Below, piece by piece: positions 1-8,950 of a stretch of 64,000 bases of DNA. Position numbers and translations under genes: made by a program. Source of the stretch: a virus. The stretch covers positions 40,059 through 104,058 of IMG/VR virus record IMGVR_UViG_3300020122_000089. One strand, given 5' to 3'. The notes beneath the pieces were generated by a model. It saw only the letters and a list, made by a program, of their open reading frames with translations. It did not search any database and was not told the origin of the DNA. The stretch's first letter is position 1. Each line of letters opens with the position of its first letter.

Positions 1-101
1 TCAAATTCACGAAGAAGCTCAACGCCATCCTCTTCTTCTTTATCATTTAGAATAGAGAGGATTTTGAATCTAAGATCGTTTGCGCGTTGCGTTATATCCA
101 T
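1..101 (-). CDS. Unknown protein, 5' part only
   Basis: The first 33 codons of a minus-strand gene, starting at ATG 101-99 and running off the left edge. It begins directly after the TAA of the preceding tail gene, so it is probably translated from the same mRNA. The visible part is charged and helical, with an acidic run (DKEEEDG). No family is recognised. Confidence 0.6.
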   Translation of the reverse strand, partial: MDITQRANDLRFKILSILNDKEEEDGVELLREF

Positions 102-1235
102 TTAGGTTCCAATGAATCCGCCTACGGCAGGAACGTCGCCACCACCGCCACTGCCAAATTGCTGCTGCCCACCAATCCCACCGGTAGGGACTACGCTGAA
201 AGGCTCTGATGCAACAGGATTTCCCGCTGTAATGCCTAAAGAATTAGTGTTGCGCTCTTTTAGGTTCTTCCTTACAAACTGTACGGGGGTTTTACCCGTA
301 ACCTGCATCACCCTTGCGATTTGTAAGTATGGGCCTGCCGTGTTTATAGTAGTCGAAGTGCGGAAACAAAGATAAGTGTCCTTCGCCGTGAAGGCATCCG
401 CTCTAATCATTGCCGTAGCTTCTACATAGAGAGGGGTGGTGGTGAATAGTGTACTTCCAAGCGAGATAATATCAGACTGCTGGACGGCAGCATGGACGGT
501 TTGTACGGTCGCCGTTCCGCTAAGGTTTGGCGTTACTTCAAACGACTGATCGTTTGTAATTGAAAGGACGGTGCGGACGTCATTGTTGATCGCCACCTCA
601 GCGCCTACCCTTAGTTCGGAGGTTGCAAGACCTAATCCGTTGTGTGAATTAACGGTATGGAGGTTCGCGTTTATATCCCAAGTGTCTGTCAAATCAAAAA
701 GACTCGCCAGTAATAGGTCGAGATTAGCGGTTAAGCTGCTATTAGAGGATAAGAAGAAGGTCCAACTCTTGAAATCGCCTCTTACGATGTTGGTGAATAA
801 ATCCTGTATAATGTACGCCTTATTTGCGGCGGAATCATTTTGACGCCAAAACGCTAAGTGGTTCGCTTGATCCCACCGGCCACGAGTGCTACCGGTTCCA
901 ATTCCAACAAATCCGCCCGTGGATATTCGCCACTGCTGCCAATTGCCCATGGTGGTAGGGGTAGTGCCATCGTCGTTTGTAAAATCGCCATTCCATAGAT
1001 CGTTGTCAAATGCCGTGTTAGGCGAATAATCAATCTGTCCACTCAGGGCTGGTATCGCCACAGAGGCCGCGCTTGTAGTTTGACCAACTGAGTTAGTCAG
1101 TCGAAATTGGCATATAAGCTGGACGTCGCCAAACAGTTTCCTTAATCGTTTTAGCGAAATTGGAATGCTTACTATGGTACCACGATCCGTCACATCGTAA
1201 AATACTACACCTGCGGCGCTAGTTGGGTTATCCAA
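102..1235 (-). CDS. Tail structural protein, C-terminal part after an in-frame TAG
   Basis: This 377-codon ORF is the direct in-frame continuation of the ORF at 1236-2699; only the TAG at 1236-1238 separates them. The only possible start at the junction is a TTG with no Shine-Dalgarno site. The first residues (GVVFYDVTDRGTIVSIP to FRLTNSVGQTTSAASV) read as the second half of a fibronectin-III-like sheet begun upstream of the stop. The middle is beta-rich, and the C-terminus is Gly-rich (GGIGGQQQFGSGGGGDVP), as in tail-tip or fibre proteins. It could be made by readthrough, be a pseudogene fragment, or be a separate gene with a poor start. Confidence 0.6.
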   Translation of the reverse strand: MDNPTSAAGVVFYDVTDRGTIVSIPISLKRLRKLFGDVQLICQFRLTNSVGQTTSAASVAIPALSGQIDYSPNTAFDNDLWNGDFTNDDGTTPTTMGNWQQWRISTGGFVGIGTGSTRGRWDQANHLAFWRQNDSAANKAYIIQDLFTNIVRGDFKSWTFFLSSNSSLTANLDLLLASLFDLTDTWDINANLHTVNSHNGLGLATSELRVGAEVAINNDVRTVLSITNDQSFEVTPNLSGTATVQTVHAAVQQSDIISLGSTLFTTTPLYVEATAMIRADAFTAKDTYLCFRTSTTINTAGPYLQIARVMQVTGKTPVQFVRKNLKERNTNSLGITAGNPVASEPFSVVPTGGIGGQQQFGSGGGGDVPAVGGFIGT

Positions 1236-2699
1236 CTAGTTTAGATTCAAGCTAGTAGTCGCTGCAAAATCCGAGATGTTTAACTCTACCAATTTAACAG
1301 AAGCGATATTCGTAGCGTTCGCCATTGGCAGCTTGCAATGTAATTTGCCTCTTACAAAGAAAAACTTGGGCGCATCTGGAAGAACCGGCGCCGTTAAGTC
1401 CGCCGGTATATCGTCTGGTACGCCTGTCGAAAAAGAGGCTCGGGTAAATGTAAGCTGTAATCCACCTATCGCGGTAATTACCACCTGTAGATCGTAAGTC
1501 TGAGATGGCTTGAACCTTGCGCCATCTGCGATAACTATAGATTGGGCACCTGCGACTACTAATTCATTATGTTTCAAGGTGGTTTTGTCTATAAAAAGAA
1601 CATAAGCACCTACACTTTCAGAAGATAGCTTCCGGAAGACTTTGACATTTTTAGGCGCCACTGGCGTTGCAGGTTGCGTAAAATTTAAGGTTAACTTAGC
1701 CGCCTTTGAAGTGTAAGGAGGCGTTGTACTATCTATTGAAAGACTTGGGCTAGTCAGTAGTGTAGGGTCAACTGAAAACCCTCCGGCTGAAAAAGTGCAT
1801 CCACCGCCCGTACTTACGGATTTGTCATTTCCAATCCAGGTGATGTTTGCGGTCCAGTTTATTTGATCGCCTGGAATGTATCCTGTCTGTGTGATGTCTA
1901 CAAATCCTCGATTAACCTTAGTTGGGGAGTTTGGATCTACCTGTGTTAGCTCAACGCCATTCAAAACGTGTGTAATATGCTTTGCAACGAAACTACCTGA
2001 TTTAGCCACTACCACGACGGTATCAGAATTTGAAGCACCCCACGTTTGGGCATTACCAGATGCGTCGAGTGGTGCCCAAACCCTGTAAGTAACAATTGCT
2101 TTATAGTCTAGGTTTGGGTCTAATCCGTTTGCTGCAATTGCGCCTCCGACTATGCCACCCGTTATCCCTTGTATAAGTCCGCAGTTAGGATCCGATGGAA
2201 CGCCAAACAGTGACCCTAACGAAAACGTAATGAGATAATCAGATTCGTTTCTTGGTGAATCAGGAAAATCAATCGCAGGATTCTGTGTTCTCGCTCCATT
2301 TGAGTCTACAGAAACGAGCTTGATACAGCCATATTTCTTCCCTGCGTATAGCGGGATTGGAAAATCAAAGTCAAATACTGGCGGCGTCGGGGATGGTATT
2401 TCAATGTCGGCCGAGTTTATTCGCCATGTCACTGTGACGGGACTACCGGTACCTGTATACTCTTCTAATACCACCTTGAGCTTATTAGTATTGAACGGAA
2501 CTGCACATCTGAGAGTTACTATTACCCTGCCGTTTTTGCCAGGCTTTGTAGCCACAGGCCACGGGCCTATAGGCGTTAGGTCTGTAGGATTGCCCGCACC
2601 AGTAGTTCCTGTGCTTGAAGATTGCGCTGCAATTTGCTGGCGCAGGTCCTCAAGCATGTTCTGCGTCGTTGGATAATCTATGTCGCCGCCTATACCCAT
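1236..2699 (-). CDS. Tail structural protein, N-terminal part (fibronectin-like repeats)
   Basis: 487 codons of Thr/Ser/Pro-rich beta protein. Repeats of about 100 residues resemble fibronectin-III folds, for example YKAIVTYRVWAPLDASGN and LQVVITAIGGLQLTFTRASF, as in phage tail-tip and host-contact proteins. An N-terminal helix (LEDLRQQIAAQSSS) could be a short coiled coil. It ends at TAG 1236-1238 in the middle of what reads as a domain, and the frame stays open for 377 codons beyond. A degenerate palindrome core (cttccggaag, 1630-1639) lies inside. Role inferred from composition and place. Confidence 0.65.
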   Translation of the reverse strand: MGIGGDIDYPTTQNMLEDLRQQIAAQSSSTGTTGAGNPTDLTPIGPWPVATKPGKNGRVIVTLRCAVPFNTNKLKVVLEEYTGTGSPVTVTWRINSADIEIPSPTPPVFDFDFPIPLYAGKKYGCIKLVSVDSNGARTQNPAIDFPDSPRNESDYLITFSLGSLFGVPSDPNCGLIQGITGGIVGGAIAANGLDPNLDYKAIVTYRVWAPLDASGNAQTWGASNSDTVVVVAKSGSFVAKHITHVLNGVELTQVDPNSPTKVNRGFVDITQTGYIPGDQINWTANITWIGNDKSVSTGGGCTFSAGGFSVDPTLLTSPSLSIDSTTPPYTSKAAKLTLNFTQPATPVAPKNVKVFRKLSSESVGAYVLFIDKTTLKHNELVVAGAQSIVIADGARFKPSQTYDLQVVITAIGGLQLTFTRASFSTGVPDDIPADLTAPVLPDAPKFFFVRGKLHCKLPMANATNIASVKLVELNISDFAATTSLNLN

Positions 2700-2706
2700 T
2701 TCCTAC

Positions 2707-2735
2707 TTGACCTTTTGACGTAAATATGTTATATT
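2707..2735 (+). promoter_or_regulatory. Sigma-70-like promoter of the LAGLIDADG gene
   Basis: TTGACC (2707-2712), 17-nt spacer ending in TGT, and TATATT (2730-2735). The ATG follows after 8 nt, so the expected transcript starts at or next to the start codon (leaderless). Confidence 0.7.
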
Positions 2736-2743
2736 AAACACCG

Positions 2744-3646
2744 ATGACCAGAATACATACATTAAACGAGTCGCGTTTTGCACGGGTGGATTCTGAGGAT
2801 GCGGCCTATTGGTTAGGCTTTATTGCCGCTGATGGATGCGTGACCGACCAGGGTGATTTCGCCATACAGCTTGCCAGGCAGGATGAATGCCACCTCCATG
2901 ATTTACGAGATTGGTTTGGCAGTACACACGCCATCAGTCGTAAAGAACTACCATACCCTTCTTCATCTTTTACATTTCGATCACGTATAATCGCTGATAA
3001 TCTTGCCAGGTATGGGGTCACCCCTAGAAAATCCATAACCTTAAATTGGCCGTCAGAATTAAACCCCACCTTATATCGTCATTATATCCGTGGATATGTC
3101 GATGGCGGCGGAGGGTTATATTCCGGTAAGGCTCGATCAAACCAATCAACCTTCCATTTTAGCGTCATCGCCACTAAAACATTTGCAGATAAGCTACAGT
3201 CGGTGCTGATGTCAGAGTGTCGATTAAAGAAAACTAAGCTAGGTAAAAGTAAGGCTGGAATGGTTATTGTTGAATACGGAGGATTCTTGCAAGTTAAGAG
3301 AATTTTTCATTATCTTTACGATGGCGCTACTGTTTATTTATTGCGTAAACGATTTCCGATTCAATTAGCATTAAGCATGCACGTAAGACCTTCTAGCCAA
3401 CCAACCGACGAGCAGTATCAAAGGTGCGCAACATTGCCGCATGATGAAATTTGCCAACTATATATCGATGGTGATAGCACTGTTGACCTTTCTCGTAAAT
3501 ATAATGTTTCCATTGGCGCTATAACAAGTATAGTAAGGAAACATGGGCTATTAAGATCAACCAAGGAGGGTACGAGACTATACTGGGTAAGAAAGGGTAG
3601 CGAAATTCTTCCGGAGGAAATCAAATCCGAACTGGATGTTCTATGA
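2744..3646 (+). CDS. LAGLIDADG homing endonuclease
   Basis: 300 aa. Two LAGLIDADG-type helices are visible: AYWLGFIAADGCVTD (about 21-35) and HYIRGYVDGGGGLYSG (about 109-124). The first has the acidic residue at the expected place; the second has the D of GYVDGGG. The C-terminal 80 residues hold a short helix-turn-helix (DLSRKYNVSIGAITSIV), common in such enzymes for extra DNA contacts. It lies free-standing between two minus-strand tail genes with its own promoter. Its 3' end overlaps the convergent gene by 26 nt and carries a one-mismatch palindrome (3606-3619) that encodes ILPEE. It should cut DNA and promote its own spread. Confidence 0.85.
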   Translation: MTRIHTLNESRFARVDSEDAAYWLGFIAADGCVTDQGDFAIQLARQDECHLHDLRDWFGSTHAISRKELPYPSSSFTFRSRIIADNLARYGVTPRKSITLNWPSELNPTLYRHYIRGYVDGGGGLYSGKARSNQSTFHFSVIATKTFADKLQSVLMSECRLKKTKLGKSKAGMVIVEYGGFLQVKRIFHYLYDGATVYLLRKRFPIQLALSMHVRPSSQPTDEQYQRCATLPHDEICQLYIDGDSTVDLSRKYNVSIGAITSIVRKHGLLRSTKEGTRLYWVRKGSEILPEEIKSELDVL

Positions 3647-5333
3647 ACAAACCCTCCGCACCCACAACCTGCTTGCCGCCAGCATCGCTACCGCTCATCC
3701 CTATTGCAAAACTATGAATTTCCTGGATATCTAAATGCTTGAACTGGCCTGTTTGATTCGCACCTTGAGAAATGTTTGTTCCTTGCGCATTTGACGTTGA
3801 GAGATTAAGATCGCTATAGATATCGAGCCGGTGGGCAACGTCTGCAATCGACTCGGCGCCTATAAAGGTTTTTCCAAACGCGGCAAAATCACCTGCTTGA
3901 AATTGAGATACTAAACTCCAACCTGTACCGCCGCCTGTTTCGGGGGTGTAAAGATTACCTGCCGAGTCAGAGAACAAAGCCCTTCCGTTTACAGTATCAG
4001 TTACCGCTGTAACTATCGAGGCAGGCATGTCCATTGGGGTGTTCCATTGGGCGAGATAACGATTGTAGGAGATACCGATCGAGCCATTAACATAAAATAC
4101 ACTATCCGATGCGGGGTCGTAACATACCACCACGTTGCCAGCGGCATACCCGTTAGCAGCAAAAAATTGCATAACAGGGGCGGCGAAAGAGGTTGCTTCG
4201 TCGTTCGGGTCGCGATAAGAGCTGCCACCTAAACTGTATCTATCTCTGACAGGGCCGCGAGTGCCAAGCCAGGCGTATATCTCACCTCCAACGGTGGCGA
4301 TTTGATTTGCACTTACCACACCTGTGGTTGGCCAAATTGGGTAGACGTTTAATGGGCTAATAGTGCTCTGTGATGCTGATACAAGATTCACACTTGAAGC
4401 GGTACAAACAAGGACCCGACCTTCAACGCCACTTCCTTTTACAGCAGTAATCGTTCCACCGCCGGGAATGAATAATACAAAACTTACGGGATAGGCTTCT
4501 GGCTTGTTTGGGTACGAGGGGGATAATCCAGCACCACCATAACATCCTGCCGCTACTATGACAGAATTGATTGCAAAACAAAAACCACAGGTGGGCGGAA
4601 CGCTGAAGGTCTGAGGAGCTAAATCGCCAAGCTGCGCGTCTATCCATCCAGGGGTTGTGTCGTTTGGTACTTGAATCGTATATGGAAGAGTCGGAATAGT
4701 AGTGTCGTAAAGATGAAAGTAAGGACCGATAGAACCAAACCCGCGCTTTGTAGCGTAAATGCCTATCTTGTTTGCACCAGCAGGAAGGCCGGGAAGGGCT
4801 GTGATATTTATTCCATGATTAGTGACTGATATGACATTTGAAGGTGCGCTGACGCTCGATTCGCCACCTGTTAAGGACCTGATTCCAGTAACGGCAATTG
4901 AATAAGCACCATTGTTATGCCCGGCGACGCCACTATCGGCTATTGTTGGCGCGCCTGGTGGTAAGAGGCCAGCAGCTACGGCCGAGCTTCCTGTGTAAAT
5001 CGTTACCGATCCGCCTTGAACAGCGCCAAGCGTTACGCCGCCAACCCTTGCAAATCCAGAGCCAGCGAAGAAATAAATTCCATTGCCAAAAGCCTGTACT
5101 ATACTTCCGCCACCGCTTAACCCTCCATAAGTAGAGGCGACATTTAATAGCGGATTCACGCCACCTGAACTAGCAACGGACCCACCAAAGCCTTTCGAGG
5201 TAATTAGTAACCCTTTACCACGTACCCATAGATTTTTACCGGCCAATAGGGTATGTGGTACGCCAAAGATTGGCGCAGTAGAGGGCCAATAGCCGTTTTC
5301 AAAGAAAAATCTCGCGGGTATTCTATCGCTCAT
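3621..5333 (-). CDS. Beta-rich tail or head-tail structural protein
   Basis: 570 aa, Gly/Ser/Thr-rich, with many short beta motifs (GGEIYAWLGTRGPVRDRY, VVVCYDPASDSVFYVNG). This resembles the stabilising or tubular tail proteins of short-tailed phages, though no diagnostic motif is present. ATG 5333 lies 3 nt after GGAAG of an exact palindrome (5335-5348), which is the only plausible Shine-Dalgarno site. The 3' end overlaps the plus-strand endonuclease gene. Confidence 0.6.
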   Translation of the reverse strand: MSDRIPARFFFENGYWPSTAPIFGVPHTLLAGKNLWVRGKGLLITSKGFGGSVASSGGVNPLLNVASTYGGLSGGGSIVQAFGNGIYFFAGSGFARVGGVTLGAVQGGSVTIYTGSSAVAAGLLPPGAPTIADSGVAGHNNGAYSIAVTGIRSLTGGESSVSAPSNVISVTNHGINITALPGLPAGANKIGIYATKRGFGSIGPYFHLYDTTIPTLPYTIQVPNDTTPGWIDAQLGDLAPQTFSVPPTCGFCFAINSVIVAAGCYGGAGLSPSYPNKPEAYPVSFVLFIPGGGTITAVKGSGVEGRVLVCTASSVNLVSASQSTISPLNVYPIWPTTGVVSANQIATVGGEIYAWLGTRGPVRDRYSLGGSSYRDPNDEATSFAAPVMQFFAANGYAAGNVVVCYDPASDSVFYVNGSIGISYNRYLAQWNTPMDMPASIVTAVTDTVNGRALFSDSAGNLYTPETGGGTGWSLVSQFQAGDFAAFGKTFIGAESIADVAHRLDIYSDLNLSTSNAQGTNISQGANQTGQFKHLDIQEIHSFAIGMSGSDAGGKQVVGAEGLFIEHPVRI

Positions 5334-5356
5334 TTTCTTCCGGAAGAATTATTTTC

Positions 5357-5385
5357 TTGACATCTGATCGGAATTAACATATAGT
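5357..5385 (+). promoter_or_regulatory. Sigma-70-like promoter
   Basis: TTGACA (5357-5362), 17 nt, TATAGT (5380-5385). Unlike most plus-strand promoters here, it leaves a leader of about 40 nt with a Shine-Dalgarno site (gggaggg, around 5417) before ATG 5431. Confidence 0.7.
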
Positions 5386-5430
5386 TAATAACGTAGACGA
5401 TAGGAATCGTCAAAAGGGAGGGAAAGATCG

Positions 5431-5643
5431 ATGTCGTTCAACATTAAAGAAGAAATTGAAAAATTGCCGCTGTCGAAACAGCATGAATTACGTCACATCC
5501 TAGCGACCAATAGCTGGCCTGGATGGGACCTACTAAGACTTCTCGGAGAGGAATCAACATTGATGACCGTCGGTGAAGAATGGGTAGATGACGCTATGGG
5601 GTATTTTAATATTCCGCCTCATGGTACATCGTTTACGGGATAA
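5431..5643 (+). CDS. Small acidic protein, unknown
   Basis: 70 aa, beginning MSFNIKEEIEKLPLSKQHEL, predicted helical, with no known motif. It has its own promoter and strong Shine-Dalgarno site and sits as a moron between minus-strand genes. Its stop abuts the stop of the convergent gene. Confidence 0.7.
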   Translation: MSFNIKEEIEKLPLSKQHELRHILATNSWPGWDLLRLLGEESTLMTVGEEWVDDAMGYFNIPPHGTSFTG

Positions 5644-6216
5644 TCAAAATAGCTTAGGTCTGTCCATTGGGCGGCCGTTAACCTTTGCGGCCGTCCTTGC
5701 GTATTCAATCGCCATAGTGCTGGTTTGTACACCAGAATAAGCGGCATGGAGTTCGTCTATGTCACCTTCGATTGATTGAACATGGCCGCAAAGATGGCAT
5801 CTGTTAGCCCAAACCATCCCCCCATGGCTACTAGAGTAGTGGCGGAATATCCTTTGATAATGCGGATGCTGCTTTAGATCGGGCTCTCTTTCGCCTGCTT
5901 CGATTGCCTTTCCATGTTGAACGTAGTCCGTGGTATCAACCATGTGAACGCAATCACACCGCTCGCGATCGTCTATTTCTTCGCCGTCTTTTAATGATTG
6001 AATGAACTTTAGATTCTCAGGGTCAACTTCTATTACAAGGGCCTCATTCCAACGCCCCATCCTCATGAGTGCTTCTACAAGCTGGGCGCGGCTGCCTACC
6101 TCTTGGCGTTGCGAGACGATGAGAATCTTATCGTCGATAGTGAGAGACTCCATCTCCGCTAAACTGCGCGGTTCTTCTATCGGCATATATGGTATTTTTT
6201 CGCTTGCTTTTGGCAT
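5644..6216 (-). CDS. Unknown protein with possible metal-binding pairs
   Basis: 190 aa. Cysteines at CDC (about residue 103) and CHLCGH (about 160) with nearby histidines (HPHYQRIFRHYSSSH) could bind zinc. No family is recognised. The start at 6216 overlaps the promoter of the divergent gene; a second ATG (6186) is possible. It has no clear Shine-Dalgarno site. Confidence 0.55.
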   Translation of the reverse strand: MPKASEKIPYMPIEEPRSLAEMESLTIDDKILIVSQRQEVGSRAQLVEALMRMGRWNEALVIEVDPENLKFIQSLKDGEEIDDRERCDCVHMVDTTDYVQHGKAIEAGEREPDLKQHPHYQRIFRHYSSSHGGMVWANRCHLCGHVQSIEGDIDELHAAYSGVQTSTMAIEYARTAAKVNGRPMDRPKLF

Positions 6217-6232
6217 TTGGTTGTGCTATACT
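6204..6232 (+). promoter_or_regulatory. Sigma-70-like promoter with TGn extension
   Basis: TTGCTT (6204-6209), 17 nt ending TGTGC, TATACT (6227-6232). ATG 6243 follows after 10 nt. Confidence 0.65.
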
Positions 6233-6242
6233 AGCTCGCGTT

Positions 6243-7181
6243 ATGGATAGAAAACTTATTATCGAGGCGATGGACGGTAAATTAGCCGCAATAGCTAAGT
6301 GCGAATCCGATCTTCGTGTAAGAGCTGAATTGCGCCAACCGGAATATCGCCAAGAGGTTCAACGTGAACAAATGATGCTTGAGGCTGGCGAAATATATCG
6401 CTGGACGCAAGAAACGATTGGCATAGCAAAGGCTTCGACAGTAACATTTCCATTAGACGCCAAATTCGACAGGTCTTGGCTTTATACCCCTGCCGGATGG
6501 TGGTGGCTTGGTAGGGATGCAAATCTCATCGTGCATTCACCCGACCCTGCACATAACGGCATGCGCCAGCGTGTTTGCGCTATTTCGTATGGGCTATTTG
6601 ACGGCGGCGCTGCGGCATTTTTATCTGACCGATCCGCCATTAAAGATTCGCTCAATAGTAAGCCGCTCGTTCTACTCGGTGCATTTACCTATGACCACCT
6701 TGAGAAGCAGATCGGGCCAGTTCCTAGCTGGTACGGATTTTGGCCAGAAGGCGAAACACTAGAACAGACATTGAAGCGCGAGACTAGCACCCCTGATAAA
6801 TATCGAATATGGAGTAAAAACGGCATTCAGATTCTACCATTTTTCGCCGCCGCGAGCCTTTGGCTTCAGCAAAAGATTGTCTCTTTGCAATCTGTCAAGT
6901 ACGACGGTAAGGGCAATCCGCCACGGCGATTCAGACGTAAGGATGCGAAATGGAGCGTTCAAATTATTAGATTGCGCCGGCGTGAAAATATCTCGCAGTC
7001 TACTAATTCTCATGGCGATATTGAATGGACGTGTCATTGGGTCGTTAAAGGCCATTGGCGAAATCAATTTTATCCATCCACAAACACTCATCATCCGATA
7101 TGGATCGACCCTTACTTAAAAGGCGACGAGACAAAGCCATTAAAACTTCATCCTGATCGTGTTTACGTAGTACAAAGGTGA
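6243..7181 (+). CDS. Conserved hypothetical phage protein
   Basis: 312 aa from ATG 6243; the upstream in-frame ATG at 6189 lies before the promoter and is not used. The C-terminal segment (WTCHWVVKGHWRNQFYPS, then HHPIWIDPYLKG) resembles a family I recall from actinobacteria and their phages, of unknown function. That recollection has not been searched. It is the first gene of a plus-strand pair and has the moron layout. Confidence 0.7.
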   Translation: MDRKLIIEAMDGKLAAIAKCESDLRVRAELRQPEYRQEVQREQMMLEAGEIYRWTQETIGIAKASTVTFPLDAKFDRSWLYTPAGWWWLGRDANLIVHSPDPAHNGMRQRVCAISYGLFDGGAAAFLSDRSAIKDSLNSKPLVLLGAFTYDHLEKQIGPVPSWYGFWPEGETLEQTLKRETSTPDKYRIWSKNGIQILPFFAAASLWLQQKIVSLQSVKYDGKGNPPRRFRRKDAKWSVQIIRLRRRENISQSTNSHGDIEWTCHWVVKGHWRNQFYPSTNTHHPIWIDPYLKGDETKPLKLHPDRVYVVQR

Positions 7182-7188
7182 AACCGCC

Positions 7189-7554
7189 ATGCCAATAGAT
7201 TATGCCGCTATCGCAAAACGTCTTGATGAAAGAAAGAAGATTTACAATAAGCCGCATCCGTGGGAGGAAGGGTTTTCGATTGAATTGTATGCAATTGATT
7301 GGATGGAATACCGCATTCTAAAACTCAATAGAGAATCGGATGAATATGCTACGTGGTATGAATCCTATCGTGCCAATAATACAATGGGTAGATTCTTCCG
7401 AACGCATTGCGGCGTCTCTGCTATTGAATTACTCACAAAACTTCTTCATGGACAAATCACGCTACCGCACTCCGAACGCACGTTATGTCCTCGATGTAAT
7501 CTAATCCGTGAACAAAGAAAGATGGCAAAGAATCTAAAGTGGAGTAAATCATGA
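7189..7554 (+). CDS. Unknown protein with C-terminal Cys pair
   Basis: 121 aa, seven nucleotides behind the preceding gene and presumably co-transcribed. The C-terminus has CPRCNLIREQRK, a possible half zinc knuckle, followed by a basic tail that could bind nucleic acid. Convergent with the next minus gene. Confidence 0.65.
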   Translation: MPIDYAAIAKRLDERKKIYNKPHPWEEGFSIELYAIDWMEYRILKLNRESDEYATWYESYRANNTMGRFFRTHCGVSAIELLTKLLHGQITLPHSERTLCPRCNLIREQRKMAKNLKWSKS

Positions 7555-7563
7555 TGCCGCTTG

Positions 7564-8178
7564 CTATTGCGATGGTGCGCCAGGTAATTGGGGCGCTGCA
7601 TCTGCTGTTTCCGCTTGTCTAATTACTTCATTCAATGCGCCGCTTTCAAGTATAATCGCTGCGCCGATGTCCGCGATATTGTCAAATAATTCCCCGTCAA
7701 ATACTGCGTCTGTCAAATCCGCCGGAACTTTTTGCCCTACCAATTGAATTGAGGTTCCGGCAGGGATACTGCCTAGGTTATCACGGACAAAAAGATTTTG
7801 CTCAAAAAAGGTATAGTAGAGGTAGTCATTGTCGGGTATGGGCGGTGGGTTCATTAGGTCATGATACGTAGGTCTGAATTTAAGTCCAAATCGCACTCCG
7901 GTCATGGTAATACGGATGTGTTTTCTAGCCTTACGTGAGAGTAGTAAGGTAGGTGCTAGATTATGAACAGGCACCTGCCCTGCGTTTAAGGTTAAATCCC
8001 ATTCGTTTTGAAGAAGTGGAAAGAGATAGTCATCCGCCGCAACACGGTCGGCTAGTCTTTGTAGGGCGGTTGGGATAGTGGACTGTATAGAAACGCGCCA
8101 CAGTTTGCCTTGAGGTTGTGGAAGGCCTTTCGCCAGCCTTAGCCACACTGTATCTACATATTGCTGTACGGTTGCCAT
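7564..8178 (-). CDS. Probable head-tail connector or minor structural protein
   Basis: 204 aa of mixed alpha/beta sequence. It sits directly downstream of another probable head-tail gene in the structural operon. ATG 8178 is preceded by GGAAG in a one-mismatch palindrome (8183-8196) at 6-nt spacing. Function is inferred from position only. Confidence 0.5.
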   Translation of the reverse strand: MATVQQYVDTVWLRLAKGLPQPQGKLWRVSIQSTIPTALQRLADRVAADDYLFPLLQNEWDLTLNAGQVPVHNLAPTLLLSRKARKHIRITMTGVRFGLKFRPTYHDLMNPPPIPDNDYLYYTFFEQNLFVRDNLGSIPAGTSIQLVGQKVPADLTDAVFDGELFDNIADIGAAIILESGALNEVIRQAETADAAPQLPGAPSQ

Positions 8179-8196
8179 TTGTTTCTTCCGGGAGAA

Positions 8197-8907
8197 TTAA
8201 GCCGCCTGACCTGCCATTTTTGCGGCAATGTTCTCCCTTACCTGAGAAGGAATCGACCCTTCGCCACTTGCAATTGCGCTTAATCCTTGTTGGAACATTT
8301 GACCCCAACCACCCATTGGGCCTACATTTTCCCCTTCCACCGGAACGGCAAGTGACATAGCGCCACAAGTGACCACCCATCTGTATTCATCTGCCGCTTG
8401 ACAGGCTGAGGCTTGTGTGAATGTTGGGGCGGTTACATTAACACTCACCGATCCGCCGCCGCTACGAGCGGCTATCAAGGCACCGTTGTGGAAGATGACC
8501 TTGCCGTCTGTCGCATAGTGGCAATCGAAGTCTAGCCCTAATGGATTAGCCGAGACATGGGTTAATTCGTATTGTATCTCGGCAGGGTCCCATTCGATGC
8601 CTGGACGGTTGCCTGGCGCCGTCCCTCCTGTTACCACAAATACGACACTCGCCATTGGGCCGGCCATTGCCAATAGGGTGCCGCCATGCGCAAGACCGGA
8701 TTGGGTGGAGTAGTAGAGGGCCGATCTGCCATTATCCTTATTTCTAAAGGTGGCCGCGCAGACTATAGCGTCCGCGGTTAGGATTAGGTCGGTAACCTGA
8801 TTGGTATTCCAACGGGGGTCCACCACCACACCCGAATATTGGCCAGGGGTGCCGGCATTTAAGAGCGTGATGCAATCCGCGAGGACCGTTGCCAGGCTTA
8901 CAGCCAT
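8197..8907 (-). CDS. Probable minor head or head-tail protein
   Basis: 236 aa, beta-rich, with hydrophobic strands such as ASVVFVVTGG and a helical C-terminal end (MFQQGLSAIASG). The TAA lies within the palindrome copy that supplies the ribosome-binding site of the next gene. Its start region overlaps the divergent promoter of the HNH/AP2 gene. Confidence 0.5.
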   Translation of the reverse strand: MAVSLATVLADCITLLNAGTPGQYSGVVVDPRWNTNQVTDLILTADAIVCAATFRNKDNGRSALYYSTQSGLAHGGTLLAMAGPMASVVFVVTGGTAPGNRPGIEWDPAEIQYELTHVSANPLGLDFDCHYATDGKVIFHNGALIAARSGGGSVSVNVTAPTFTQASACQAADEYRWVVTCGAMSLAVPVEGENVGPMGGWGQMFQQGLSAIASGEGSIPSQVRENIAAKMAGQAA

Positions 8908-8914
8908 TTGCTAC

Positions 8915-8943
8915 TTGACTCCGTTTGGAAATAGTAGTATAAT
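8915..8943 (+). promoter_or_regulatory. Sigma-70-like promoter of the HNH/AP2 gene
   Basis: TTGACT (8915-8920), 17 nt, TATAAT (8938-8943). ATG 8951 comes 7 nt later, so the mRNA should be leaderless. Confidence 0.75.
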
Positions 8944-8950
8944 ATAGCCC

